NCBI GenBank assembly: GCA_040954595.2
Contig: CM082584.2
Coordinates: forward strand, 12,152,001 to 12,216,000
Length of the DNA: 64,000 bases
Reading direction: 5' to 3'
Origin: Balanoglossus misakiensis
Lineage: Eukaryota; Hemichordata
The translations under genes were made by a program, and so were the position numbers. Of this stretch, positions 28,701 to 40,150 are shown one piece after another (position 1 is the first letter of the stretch; every line of letters starts with the position of its first letter). The notes below the pieces were generated by a model. It had not been told where the DNA came from. It made no database searches and worked only from the letters and a program-made list of their open reading frames with translations.

Positions 28701-31700
28701 AATCATTGGGACAGAGAATCAGAAGTGAGTTGGTGTGGTTGCCTTGGTAATATGATATAATGAGTATTTCCATACATACTTTGTATACAGACAGTGTACT
28801 TTGATAGGGGTCTCAGTTATTCCCTTGGGGCAAGTGTAACATTTCTTGAATCTGTTTCGTGATTTTAATGCATTTCTTCACAAACTGAGGGATTGATCTG
28901 AGGTCCAGAGAGAATGCTAGTTGAACTCAAACCTATTTTTGTCTCTGGCAAACATGATATAGTTTAAATATAAAGCACTCTGTATATTATACAAAATACC
29001 AAAAGGACAGTATCATATATTTTCTCATGTTTGTATCGCAAAATAGTTTATATTTTTCAGTGATAATGTATAATTCATACCAATTGTCCTTCACTTGTAA
29101 ATACTAGGGAAAGAAAAAGGAGCAAGAGTTCAGTCATCTGTGTAGTTGATAAAACTTGCCAGAATATATTCTCTTCTCTGCCAATCTGTGTGATTACATC
29201 TGCGCGAGCCCTGAACTAGCCAGCCTTGATCAATTTACTCACCAACCACACTCTGTCATGAGATCAATATTTTATCAGGTAAATTTGAAATGCGCGGTCG
29301 AGGTTGTAGAATTAAATGCTTGAGTGTCTCCATTTAAGGCTTCAGTGCTGGTGAAGTGTACAAACAGGGCTGTCGATCGTGGCCTGATTGTTTGCGATGA
29401 AAATTACGGACCTGTCAGGGTCTTTTTTCCCTGAATTAAACTTCCCTTCTTCATATCTCCCAAAGGCACATAAGCAGTATCCTTGCTCCATTTCGATTTA
29501 AAATACAGCAAATGTATCACAAATAATTTTTAAAAAAACCCCACAATTGTATGTTTGGGTTCCATGAAGACCTAAACACAACCTAAATCACATTCACAAT
29601 CACACACCAGTAGTGGATTCCAAACACACAGTTACTTTTTAAAGAGTTAAAAATAACGTGAAATTGCTTATTCAGGCTTTGAGTTCATAGTCTGTCACTC
29701 AAGTGGCGCAGCTGACTGTGTTGTACGTCTGCCCGAGGGTTCATAATGTACATTCCGTGCGTGTAACCATAAACTCCGAATGTCAGAGTGCAGTTACTGC
29801 CCAGTTTGATGTCGAAACCACCGGAAGTATTTATGGAGAAGTACAGTAATAAAAGCATGCTGAGATAGAAAATACAGGCATATTAAACTCTCTTGGCATG
29901 ATGAATATAGGGTATGCTTGAAATGTTAAATAGTGGCACTATCCACTGCAATAACTACATTTTGCCATAGGGTATAGGTCTGTAGAAGTTCAATGTCTCA
30001 TACTTACCTTTTACATTTGTATTTATTTTTTTGCTTGCAGAAAAAATTTCCAATAAATATGGGGATCTGCCTGGAGAGCTTTTCTTGATTGAACTTGAGA
30101 AAAATGAGTATGGGCTTGGTCTGAGGTGAGTAATCGCAACATCCACTGTATAGTCTTGCCAAATATCCACTAGTTTCCTATGTCATGATGTTCTTGAAAA
30201 CATTTTGTTGTCTTTTTTGTCACTTGTCAATAGCTTGGCCGGTAATAAAGACAGGAACAAGGCCAGTGTGTTTGTTGTCGGTGTCCGACCAGATGGTGCT
30301 GCTGCCGAGGATGGGAGAATTCAAGTGGGAGACGAAATCCTTGAGGTATTAGTGGATTTATACTGTCTTGGAAAATTGATTAGAGAAGACTGCACAAACT
30401 TATGTTTAATGTCGATGATGTATGACAAGTGTTAGTATATCACATTTTTTGCATTGATTTTAGATCAACGGTACAGTATTGTACGGAAGAAGTCATCAAA
30501 ATGCTTCGGCCATCATCAAGGGGATACAAGGTAGCGTGGTAAAAATCATCATCATACGAAATGAAGAGAATCTGTCACACTTAGCTGTGGCACCTCTACA
30601 TTTTTATCCAACCCTCAAAACAAAGGTAATACATGCAGCTATGCATAGTTTATCTTATATGAATCGTGAATGAACTTGCTACGAGGAGAAAGAATCTTCT
30701 TATGGATATGTTTGACCTATTAGGTTACATGTGGTATGCAGTTATATCATTGCGGCCACAAAGGCCATGCATACCAGATACCACCCACCCACCCGGAATG
30801 TATCTTATCGATAATTTTACTGCCACTGCGGATGTAGGATCAAATGTTTATCCATCATATACATGAACATTAAAGACAGAAATAGATTATCTGTCATCCA
30901 GCAAATGACAAAATTGTTCAATATTATCCAGTGTTATTTATGAGATCATTATTCTCTCTGTTTCTCAGCTTCCCTTCCTTAAGGCCATGTTTTGCTTAGC
31001 TTCTATTTGATATAGACAAATGGAAACTCATATTGTATCTGACAAATGATTCTGATATAAATCTTTTAAAACTATTTTCAGAGTGAGTTAGACGCAGATG
31101 TGGTGAGGCACTCCCCACACAGCACTCCTAAACGAGCTATCCCACATCTTGGTAACAACATAGCCAATCAACATGGCTCACCAATTCATGGACTACACAT
31201 GGATTTGTCACACTTTCCGAATGTGCAAACCATTACACTACAAAAGGTGGGTGCAAAAGATTTATTCTGAAAGGGGGCGAAGGGGAGGGGGTGATGTTGA
31301 TTATTATTCTATTTTGATGAGTGTAATTTAAATGATTTATTTGATTTGACAATTTCAGGGATCTGGAAGTTTGGGTTTGGCAATACAGGCCAGAGAAGCT
31401 GGAATATTTGTCAAAGACGTCACATTTGGTGGAGCTGCATTTCAGGTAATCTGTGCTACATTGGTTAGCATTTCCCTTCCTAGTTAAGATTGGTTAGCAA
31501 GTCACATATCTCAGTGGAGTTTGGTTAACAATGCTCTTCCTAGGTAGAGTTGGTTAGCCGTGCATCTGTGATGAACCATGGTTGAGAGAGTGTTTTCAGT
31601 AATTTTTTATCTACTGAGTTTTACTGCACCAGTTGGAGAGACGTTATGGTTTAATACTAAGTTAAAATGCAATATTTTTTACCACTTGTACTCAGGATGG

Positions 31701-34700
31701 CCGTGTGAAAGTCGGTGACCAACTCCTGGCGGTGGACAAACAATCTCTGTTAGATATATCACAAGAAAAAGCAATAAGCATTCTGAAGAACACATCGGAC
31801 TCTGTACAACTGACAATCAGCGGACAAGGTGAGAATCCATTGGACGATGCGGGAGAATTGACACCTGTCAATCAAAGATCACCTCTACGGACACCTGTCA
31901 ATCAATCACCAGTTGAGAAGACCGCTCCTCATCAGTTCACACTGTCAATATCACTAACATCGACCACAGTCACCACAACTGCAAGTTCTGTTTCTAACTC
32001 TGCTGAGGCGACTGCCGACTTGCCCATCAGCGGCAGTACACATCCACCCTCTCCTTCGACCAGTAGACCTGGAACTTCCCAGGAGGTCCAACAATCACCC
32101 ATAAAACATGCAGTCTCACCAAAGAAATCACCACCACCACCATTATCATTATCATCATCTACAACTACTACTACTAACAATTCAAGTAAGAATTAATTTT
32201 ACAACACTTTCACCATCTCACTTGACATGTCTGTACAGTAGAGTTTGTTCTGTAGTGTTGATAAGCTACTTCAAGTACTGTTTGTTGTGTTGTGCTGTGT
32301 TGTGTTGTGTTCTGTTGTTATGTTCTGTTCTGTTCTGTTGTGCTCTGTTGTGTTCTTTTTCTTTGATGGTTGAACTTTGTATGTGCATCTGTTTTCTGGG
32401 TGTCTGTACCCAGGATGTCAATTCAAACTACATATGTACACATTACAATTCTACAAAACATTTTATATCATATGTAATTTATTTATATCACATCAGTAAC
32501 ATTTAAAAAAATAAGTTAGAAAGACTAACAAGTTCTCATCCACTTATGTGACACTCATAGGTTTGTAAAACATCTAACCTAACATTTATTTAACATTCCA
32601 CACTGTCGGTCATCAACCCATACAATTTGAGATGCAAAATCTCTGTCATTCTCTGTTGATGAGTTCCCCCAAAATTCATCCACACCAAAACATGTTTTAT
32701 ATGTGTTCTAATATTTGGGTGCCGTATACAGCAACCACAGAAAATAATTGAGTTGACTCAGATGGCTGTGGCATTTGGTAATAATTTGTACATTTTTAGC
32801 AATGAAATATATTTTTGGTGATGTCAGTCACAGGTCGTTTGCCTGCTGCAGATAATGCCGATGACACTTTTTTGATGAATCCTTGGCGTGATGTAAAAAA
32901 GTGAAAGTTGCTAGAGCGATGAAGTTAGAAATGTCAAAGCTCCATAATTTATGTGAAATATTCATTGAAACGCCACAGTTGATCACTCTTCTGTGACACT
33001 GACTTTACCACAGTGTTGTTGTAGGTAATTTGTTCTTGTTGAGTGAATTCCTTCCTCAGTTTGTCTGAAAGTGGCGACAATTCCATGCTGCAAATTATTT
33101 ACGCCAGATATTTCCTGAAGGATCTTTGATGTCTCATTTGCATTAGCAGTTCCAGTCTCTAAAACTTAAAAGCATGTTTGAATTGCAAGATGATTGGTTC
33201 GTCAAGACAGTCTGTAAATGTTACCTGTAATTGTTGACAAAATCTAGACTTTAAATTCAAGTAGTTGTAATTACAGTGAAAGTTAGACATTTAAACATGC
33301 ACCAAGCTAAGAACTCACCAATTTATTATGTATAAACCAGAAGGTACCTTTCTTGTCTGAATACATTACATGGAACTATAATACAGCAAACAATTCATGT
33401 TATATCTTACTCTTAGAATCCCAAATGAGTATACTCTATAGTTACAAACATGTAACGTTTGAGTGACCTGTCATGGATGATTTACTGTACCATCTTCAGG
33501 GACATAGGATTATATGTCAAAGATTCCTCTAAGTTTTCTCGCTTGTTTGGGTTTCCTTAGTTCACAAATGAGTATCTGTGACCTCGAAAGCAGTTTGCTG
33601 TAATCAAGCTACAATACTATGGATAATGAGTGTTTGATAAAACAAGTAATTGGTATTTCATTGGCTCGTTTTCAAGTTCTGCTCAGTAAAATTAAGTCAA
33701 ACATTTCCAATTGACATTGACAGCTAAAGCCCTCTCGCCTGTGGTTGATCCAGTCAAGATAGCAGCAAGGCAATCACCTGTCTCGGAACCACTCAGGCCA
33801 CCAAGTCCACCAGCTGATCCACGGACATGTTCCATCACTCCAGGGAAGGAGTGTCGCATCGTTATTCCCAAAGGAAAAACTGGTTTAGGACTCAGTATAG
33901 TTGGTGGTGCCGATACACTCTTGGTAAGTCTACAGATAAAATCTAAAGTTTGTCCAGCATACAAGAGTCTTCAAGTCTCAATTAGGCTGTAACGTTGACA
34001 CAAGAACAGTGTTTTTTATAAATCACTTACCATTAAACTGTTTTCAGGCAGATAAAACTTTGTTTTTCTCTTGAGTTCTAGGTCATTACTACTAGTCTCG
34101 TTAATAATTAATATTGCACATGGGACCCAATTTCCCTTCCCATGAAAAATTCATTTGACTTGCAGGCAGTTTCTGTCCCATAGGGGCAATAGGTTTTCCT
34201 GAGAAGTATGTCACAGTAACCTCCATGGCAACATTTCATGGTTCAAAAATCGTCATTTTTTAGTTGCCAGTTGTCAGTTTCTTCTCAGTCAAATTTCTGA
34301 TTCGTTGTTTAAAAAAATGAAATAAAAATATTTTTTTTTAAGCAGAAAAATAAGTTTGAACATTAAAACAATATTTTGGATTTGTTCAGGTTGATGTTCA
34401 ATTAATCATTAAGCCAGAAAAAGTGTTCTTGTAGTTCCCAGAGGGCAAGTATAGTTCTCTGGTACCATCTGCACACACTCAGTCTCCGTCTTGTAAGCCA
34501 GCTGCTTCAGTCTGTGTTTTGCCACAGAATCTGGATTAATTGACAAGCGCATTACAGCAGAGTGGACTCAGTCAGATTCTGTTCAGGGCAGGAATTTCCA
34601 CCTGAGGCTTGGAATCTGACCTGACAGCTTTCCAAATGAGTTGATGCACAATTCAATCGAAAAGAGGAAGCCTGCAATTACTAGGTGTGTCAGCGTGTGT

Positions 34701-37700
34701 CAAAGAGGCGACATGGCAGGACCGATTAAGATATAAAAATAGGACTTAAGGGGGGTCCCTTGTGGGCAAGTTCTTTGTGTTGCCTTTGCTTCAGTAATAT
34801 CTGGAACTTTGACATTGTGTACTTCTAATTAAACGGCTAATTTATATATTCCTGAACTTATCCATAATATTCCCAGTTGTCCATGATGGCAGCTGGCATT
34901 GTAAAAACCCTAATCCGTAACATTTCCCAAGTCTTCCATGACTAATATCCAGTCAAAAATTCAAAATCATTAACCTGTGATTGATATTGTAGTCATCCGT
35001 GACTGTCGCCTGGCAAAGTTCAAAATCCTTGACCTGTCTGTGGTTTCCATAGCCGAATCCTGGCTAAGTTCAAAATCCTTGACCTATCCATGATCATTAC
35101 AGCTAGTTTTCCATGAGCTTGTTAAAGCTGCAAATCCTTGACCCATCGCCAGAACATTGGGATGGCATTTGAAAGAAAAGGAGCGTGCAGTGTTTCATTG
35201 ATTCCAGTTGACTAACAAACAGACAGACAGTCTCTCTACATTGATGAGTTCAAATCTGAATCCTCATCTCAATTGAGAAAGCAGACTGTTTTAATAGTTC
35301 CTGGATTGAATTTGGTCTGTGGGCGATTACTGGCCATGTGACATTTTCTGAAGAGCTCTCAGACGATTGTCGGTTGTGAGAATTCTTTTCCTGTAATTGC
35401 ATCTTATTGCCTCGTTCAATTCAGTGGAGATGGAGTGGTTATCTGTAGGCCAACAAAGACTCTCTGAATTCTAAAGAGGAAAGGCACTGTAGTTTTGTTA
35501 AAAAGGACATTGAAATAATTGTAAATTTTACCATCTGTGATTTCGTTGAGAATTTTTCAGTGAATTTTTCTTACTTTGCATTAACAGGGTGCTATAATAG
35601 TTCATGAAGTCTATGAGGAAGGTGCCGCAGCAAGAGATGGAAGACTATGGGCAGGTGATCAGATCTTAGAGGTAAAGTGCAATAAATCCAAAGAAATGAA
35701 GATTTCATCTTGTGATTTTTTATTAAGTGAAACCCTAACCTACCACCCGCACACACAAACGATCATCAAATGTAATGTATGAGCAAACTATTTGTCTCTG
35801 AAATGGTTTATGGGTTAATAGAGTCTTATTTTTTTGACATAAACAACATTGCATTGCAAGTAGCTCAGTTGGTTCCATAGATGACAGATGGTAGCTTGAT
35901 ATGGTGAACAAGTATGCACAGTATATCTCCCAGACAAATGATCTCACATTTGGCAGTAGTGAAATATGACTTTGACCACATTGCCAGTTTAGATGAAAGA
36001 AGGGTTGAGTGGATGTCAACTGCTTACAAATGCAGTAGGATACAGTATTCCATACCCTCACCCTACTACAAACATTTGTGTGGTTATGAAAAGATAGATT
36101 GAACTCATAAACAAGTTGTTTCTTCTTCTTTTTTCCAGGTGAGTGGTGAAGACTTGAGAGAGGCAACTCATGACAGAGCCATTGCAGTACTCAGACAGAC
36201 TCCAGCTGAGGTGGAGCTGGTTGTGTTCAGAGACGACGTACAGTACAGAGATGAGGAAATGTATGATGTCATCACAGTGGAATTCATGAAGAAACCCGGG
36301 AGGGGACTGGGACTCAGCATTGTGGGCAGAAGGTGAGGAGTCAGAAAAAAATTTAGCATCAGATAATTCCATAATCATATCAAGAGGTGATGTTTCTACT
36401 AATTGTCTCTTAAAATTTGTTGTACACACTGACAGTAATCTAAATGCTTTTCAATCTGTTGTGTACTTTGAAAAGAAACGACACTGGCGTATTCATCTCG
36501 GACATTGTGAGAGGTGGAGTGGCTGAAGCTGATGGCAGACTGATGCAAGGAGATCAGATTTATTCTGTCAACGGTGAAGATTTGAGAGATGCAACACAGG
36601 AGGACGCTGCTATTGCCCTGAAGGTATGAAACTTTTCTCTGTCACAACCTCAAACCCGACGTCTTACTTAGTAAAAAATTGCAATTATACACCATGTGAT
36701 CCTTAAAGAGCTACATGTTTAGTGAATGTATAAGCATGTTGGTTTTATTATTGTCATTTTGTTTTTTCCTCAGATGACAAAAGGGAGAGTCATACTGCAA
36801 GTCGGCCGTCTCAAAGTTAGCTCCAAACACTCCTCAAGGAGATCATCACATACAAGTGAAGCCAGCCAGGGTAGCAATACACCAGCCTCACCACAGTCAA
36901 GTCAGTCACAAAGTATGTAATAATCTGTGCATCCAGCATTTTCCAATTCAATGTTTGCCTGTCTTTGTAATGAACTGCCTAATTTGTGTTTACAGGTTCC
37001 ACTGAAGACAAAGTTAGGGGAGTTGAGTTCTTCAAAGGACCCAACGATGTTCTTGGACTCAGCGTGGCTGGTGGCCAGGGCAGTCCACTTGGAGATGTTC
37101 CGCTCTTTGTTGCGTCGCTACAACCTAATGGTGTTGCCTCCAAATCAGGAAAATTAAGAGTAAGTTTGAGATCAACTTGAAAAATAAAAAGAGTGCTAGT
37201 AGTAGACTGCAAACATGTTGCAAGGTAGTTATCCACACTGAGTGACGTCCTGCATCTGCCAGTCTCTCCATTCAACATCATCTCTGTGTCTAAACATCAT
37301 CAAACAAAACCCAAACCTCTTTCCATTATCGCACCCCAGATCGGTGACAAAGTTCTCAGTATTAACGGGCAAAGCTTGGAGAACATCAGCCACACCAAGG
37401 CCGTCAGTCTGTTGAAACAAGCCACTGGTAACATCGTCTTAGAAGTGACACAGAGCAGTACTGGTAGCACCGATGATCTGGCAAGTCCGACCACGCCCTC
37501 TTCTGTGTCCTCCTCGAAGAGTACATCCTCTAGTTTGAATGATGACCCTGCAGCAGGGTGAGTGTATGACACAGTGTGGTATCTGAACATAGTGCAGTAT
37601 TGACCTCGTAGACCATGAACTGCACTATCCCCTTGAAAGGATCGGCAACTTGCAAGATTTCAACAAATCGATACACTGATATCAAAAGTCAATAATCCCA

Positions 37701-39892
37701 CTTACTGATGGAAGTCACTAAGCAGTGTTAGTGACATTTTCAGTCACTTATTTTACTCTAAAAGAAATAGTGTGATCAGATGTATATATCATACAGTGAG
37801 TTGAATAATCCACATTTATTTCAGGGTAATGACATTAATGTAGTTTTTGTCCTCAAACGAATGATGCGATTTTCTTATCACTCGAGAATTGAACAAACTG
37901 TCAAAACTCTTTCTTCCAGTAATTTTAACATTCTGTATCCTCTCTTAAACTGGTAAAAATCTTTGCAAGTTCTGAATTTACGTCTCAGTACTGTGTGGAA
38001 TGAATAGTGAAGTGAAACAGAAACAAGCTCTCTTTCTGTACCTCGTAGCTTTTTTGAAAACTAACCAATCATGATCTTTTTCTCCATCTTATCTTGTCTC
38101 TAGGAAAAAATAAGTCGGTACGTGTTGTCAACTCTGTCTGCATCTCTCTCTCTTACAAACTCTACTAAAAATTCCTTTCTCAAGCACTTTGACTTTCTCT
38201 TTTGTGAAATGGTGCATGCATAACTATCCTCTGCAAATCCTGTTTCTGTGTCCAGAATTACCAAAATGCCATTACAAGTTAGTAGGGCTTAGATGTTCAT
38301 CATACTCAGTTATGACTGCTATCTGGTGTCATTTCTATCTCTGGTCATCATGTTTGATTTAGCAATGCATTGTAACTCTAGGAATTAACCCTTTGGAAAT
38401 ATCACAAATTTGCGATTAAGAGATCAATGTTTTACATTAAGGATGTATGTTAATGGCATTTTGGAGCAAACTAATTCTCTGATTCCTAGTGCACCTGTAA
38501 CCTTAGCAGGAAAAACTTTCACTAGAACACATCCACACATACAAACTGGATGCACTATGCATGTTGTATAAACACACACCCAGAAATTGATATAGCCTTT
38601 ACATAGAAGTTTTCTGTAGAAGTGTACATAGGTATTTACATAGGTATTCAAAGTTTGTGTATAAAGTTATGTTGAAATCACCTGTCTTTAACAGCAACCA
38701 ACCCTCTTCTAGAATCTGTAATGAGTGTTTGATGTCCCATTTAATGTGTTTGTGGGTGCATGCAATTAGGTTCAACTGGAGAGTATGACTGATTTGTCCT
38801 CTGGGATATAACATCCTTTGTAGAGATAAATGGAAAATATTTTTCCTGAACAGAAACATCTCAGGTGTATGTAGCTCATGATATTTTTATGGGAGGCAGA
38901 CACTGACTGTGTTTGCACCAATTAAGATATTTTGATGTTGACCATAGAAAACAATGGATTTGGATCAACCCATGTTTGTTAAGAGTTAAAAGTGCAAATA
39001 CTTTGACTGTGTAGATATTCATCACACCCATCTCTTTAAATGCATTAGTGTTGTCTGCTAATTAATCTGTGTGGAAAGTAATGTTCTCATCGTGCTCAGA
39101 ACCGTATCAATTACTTCAAGCCATTTACTTTCTTCAATTGACTGACCACTAAAATTTATAGTCTCATTAGTTTGAGTTTGTCACTGTCTAATTTTTGAAA
39201 AAGACTTGTTTGATGAGTGTCGTACTTGATGTGTACATGTATGGACATTTTTGATCATTGATGAGGCAGTTCAGGTTGAACTGATCTCCAACATTTATCG
39301 TTGAGGGGGGAGGAGTAGGTTATATTTTGGATGAAGAGGTGTAGTATTTGGAGCAAGGTATTATGGTTTCGAGAGGGAAGAACTTAGATTTGAAGGAAAG
39401 TATTCTTTCAGTTTTGCATCTGCTACGACTGACATGTATTGCTGTGTTTGAGGGTGATGTAATAAACATTCAGAAAGGGAGGGGAATATAGTCATTTATC
39501 GGAGGCATAATCATCGAAGAGAATATGAAAACTCTTGGTATGTCTGACTATAAGGTCTTCTACATATAGATTGTTTTGTTTTTGTTTTTTCGTTCTAATA
39601 TTTTTCTCTTTCTATCTGCAGAATAAGTAAAGTCAAAACGGTAGAACTAGTCCGTGGACCAGATGGCCTAGGCTTCAGCATTGTTGGTGGTTTCGGAAGC
39701 CCTCATGGAGACCTTCCGATCTACGTCAAGACAGTGTTTTCCAAGGGAGCTGCAGCAGACAGTGGGCAGTTGAAACGTGGCGACCAAATCTTGGCCGTCA
39801 ATGGGGAGAACCTGGAAGGAGCCACCCATGACCATGCTGTTGCATTGCTGAAGAAATCTGAAGACATGGTTATTCTCACTGTTTTGACATAG
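7701..39892 (+). CDS. MPDZ: MUPP1/MPDZ-type multi-PDZ scaffold, 3' half (5' end off window)
   Basis: Multi-PDZ scaffold that in animals binds C-terminal tails of membrane proteins at cell junctions, with partners such as Crumbs-complex proteins and claudins (family knowledge). Twenty exons encode 1138 residues ending in TAG at 39890. Seven PDZ domains are visible with the carboxylate-binding loops [69 protein letters not shown] and [15 protein letters not shown]. Their order and linkers match PDZ7-13 of vertebrate MPDZ. The SLGLAI and final GSPHGD domains have no counterpart in PATJ, so MPDZ fits better than PATJ. The acidic linker ending FGYSW before PDZ8 is also typical. The first exon here starts at the third base of a codon, so upstream exons, including PDZ1-6, lie left of the window. 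All junction phases agree. Exons are listed in the four block entries. Confidence 0.95.
9621..9662. repeat. Short tandem duplication
   Basis: TAAATTGAGGAATTTCCAG occurs twice with a 23 bp period, in the intron after the exon ending at 8615. Confidence 0.75.
11592..11620. repeat. (GCATA)n microsatellite
   Basis: About six pentamer units with one interrupted copy, within the intron 10748-13972. Confidence 0.85.
11785..11819. repeat. (CAAT)n microsatellite
   Basis: About seven CAAT/AATC units turning into CAGT units at the right end, within the intron 10748-13972. Confidence 0.85.
17334..17447. repeat. GA/CAGA-rich microsatellite
   Basis: About 110 bp of nearly pure purine AGAG and GACA units on the plus strand. 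Confidence 0.85.
20438..20505. repeat. Degenerate ~28 bp tandem repeat
   Basis: GCGTCAGATATCTTGACTC, then a diverged copy, then GCGTCAGAAATCTTGACTT, spaced roughly 28 bp apart. Confidence 0.5.
21353..21366 (-). promoter_or_regulatory. RFX X-box-like motif in MPDZ intron
   Basis: On the minus strand GTTGCCATGGAGAC matches the RFX X-box consensus GTTNCCATGGNAAC at all but one constrained base. The site is intronic, so an enhancer role is only an inference. Confidence 0.4.
30041..32185 (+). other. MPDZ: MPDZ exon block B: PDZ8, PDZ9 and Ser/Thr/Pro linker
   Basis: Exons 30041-30125, 30234-30345, 30464-30625 (PDZ8), 31082-31246, 31359-31445 and 31696-32185 (PDZ9 plus linker). PDZ8 carries [33 protein letters not shown] and [14 protein letters not shown], closely matching MPDZ PDZ8. 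PDZ9 has the atypical loop [12 protein letters not shown], followed by [18 protein letters not shown]. The 490 nt exon continues into about 110 residues of Ser/Thr/Pro-rich low complexity with a duplicated TPVNQ-SP unit and runs of Pro, Ser and Thr. These are likely disordered. Confidence 0.92.
31461..31570. repeat. Two-unit 60 bp tandem repeat in a short MPDZ intron
   Basis: The units start with TTGGTTAGCA and TTGGTTAACA, 60 bp apart. Each contains a CTTCCTAG word and a second TTGGTTAGC near its end. It makes up nearly half of the 250 bp intron within PDZ9. Confidence 0.7.
32186..33723 (+). other. MPDZ intron before PDZ10
   Basis: A 1.5 kb intron with no visible gene. It opens with a TGTTG-type pentamer repeat at 32282-32357, and the rest is AT-rich. 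Confidence 0.6.
32282..32357. repeat. TGTTG/TTCTG pentamer repeat
   Basis: Fifteen or so imperfect pentamer units (TGTTG, TGTTC, TGTGC) lie about 100 bp downstream of a splice donor. Confidence 0.8.
33724..36912 (+). other. MPDZ: MPDZ exon block C: PDZ10, PDZ11 and linker
   Basis: Exons 33724-33923, 35588-35671, 36139-36332, 36476-36623 and 36774-36912. PDZ10 shows [14 protein letters not shown] then [18 protein letters not shown] and [14 protein letters not shown]11 follows almost without a linker ([13 protein letters not shown], then [14 protein letters not shown] and [17 protein letters not shown]). The short spacing between PDZ10 and PDZ11 is also seen in vertebrate MPDZ and suggests a tandem supramodule (inference). 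The last exon ends in a Ser-rich linker. The 1.7 kb intron inside PDZ10 contains a degenerate tandem array. Confidence 0.93.
34861..35150. repeat. Degenerate 50-62 bp tandem array in the PDZ10 intron
   Basis: The 20-mer AAGTTCAAAATCCTTGACCT occurs exactly at 35016-35035 and 35066-35085. Diverged copies occur near 34953 and 35125. CCATGA or CCGTGA words separate the copies. Five or so units are recognisable. Confidence 0.65.
37558..39621 (+). other. MPDZ intron before terminal PDZ13 exon
   Basis: A 2.06 kb intron without a second gene. It contains a candidate 14 nt stop-bearing microexon at 38104-38117; the remainder is AT-rich. Confidence 0.6.
38104..38117 (+). other. MPDZ: Candidate stop-bearing microexon in MPDZ
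   Basis: A 14 nt segment lies between a good acceptor (CTTGTCTCTAG) and a good donor (GTACGT). Joined to the upstream phase-2 exon it reads Gly-Lys-Lys-stop. Inclusion would therefore remove PDZ13 or trigger nonsense-mediated decay. This is a prediction from splice signals only. Confidence 0.25.
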
Positions 39893-40135
39893 TGTTGTCG
39901 GTAGTACTCAGCAGTTTGACAAAGTAAAATTAGGATGTGTAAACAGTTTTGGGCTGCTTCGTCAATCTGTCTCAGTCAAAAAAAAATCATGCCATTTAGA
40001 ACTCATCATGAACAAATTCACTCTTCATAATTATTTGTCTCTTAAAGTCAGTTCTCAGCACTAAGCAAGTTCACTAATCTGTCTGAGCTGACTGACTTAT
40101 GATATACCGTATTATTCATATGGTGTATAGCATTG

Positions 40136-40150
40136 CACACACACACACAC
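40136..40150. repeat. (AC)n in MPDZ 3' UTR
   Basis: Seven AC dinucleotides. Confidence 0.8.

Larger units (their letters stand above)
14353..30040 (+). other. 15.7 kb MPDZ intron between acidic linker and PDZ8
   Basis: The donor (G|GTAAG at 14352/14353) and acceptor (TTGCTTGCAG ending at 30040) are both clean and in phase 1. The span is non-coding as far as I can read. The open frames inside it are short and have no recognisable protein character. It holds a GA microsatellite at 17334-17447, a short repeated word cluster near 20438-20505, and X-box-like motifs near 18555, 21353 and 27778. Confidence 0.7.
36996..39892 (+). other. MPDZ: MPDZ exon block D: PDZ12, PDZ13 and stop
   Basis: Exons 36996-37159, 37340-37557 and 39622-39892. 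PDZ12 has [19 protein letters not shown] and [22 protein letters not shown] Ser/Thr-rich linker ends at a GG|GTGAG donor. The terminal exon encodes all of PDZ13 ([49 protein letters not shown]) and stops at TAG 39890-39892, only a few residues after the domain. PDZ13 therefore forms the extreme C-terminus, as in vertebrate MPDZ. Confidence 0.95.

Noticed and set aside
31932-32180. 82-codon minus-strand ORF rich in Val and Asp
   Set aside because: It is the antisense shadow of the Ser/Thr/Pro repeats in the MPDZ linker exon.
32108-32506. 132-codon plus-strand ORF with Cys/Leu runs
   Set aside because: It reads a shifted frame through MPDZ coding repeats and then the TGTTG pentamer repeat; an artefact of low complexity.
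35735-36166. 143-codon minus-strand ORF opposite an MPDZ intron and exon
   Set aside because: It runs partly antisense to the 36139 exon and partly through intron, with no family resemblance.
7701-39892. Assignment of the scaffold to PATJ/INADL instead of MPDZ
   Set aside because: PATJ lacks counterparts of the PDZ9 (SLGLAI) and PDZ13 ([14 protein letters not shown]) domains seen here. In a lineage with only one such gene, however, both names may be used.
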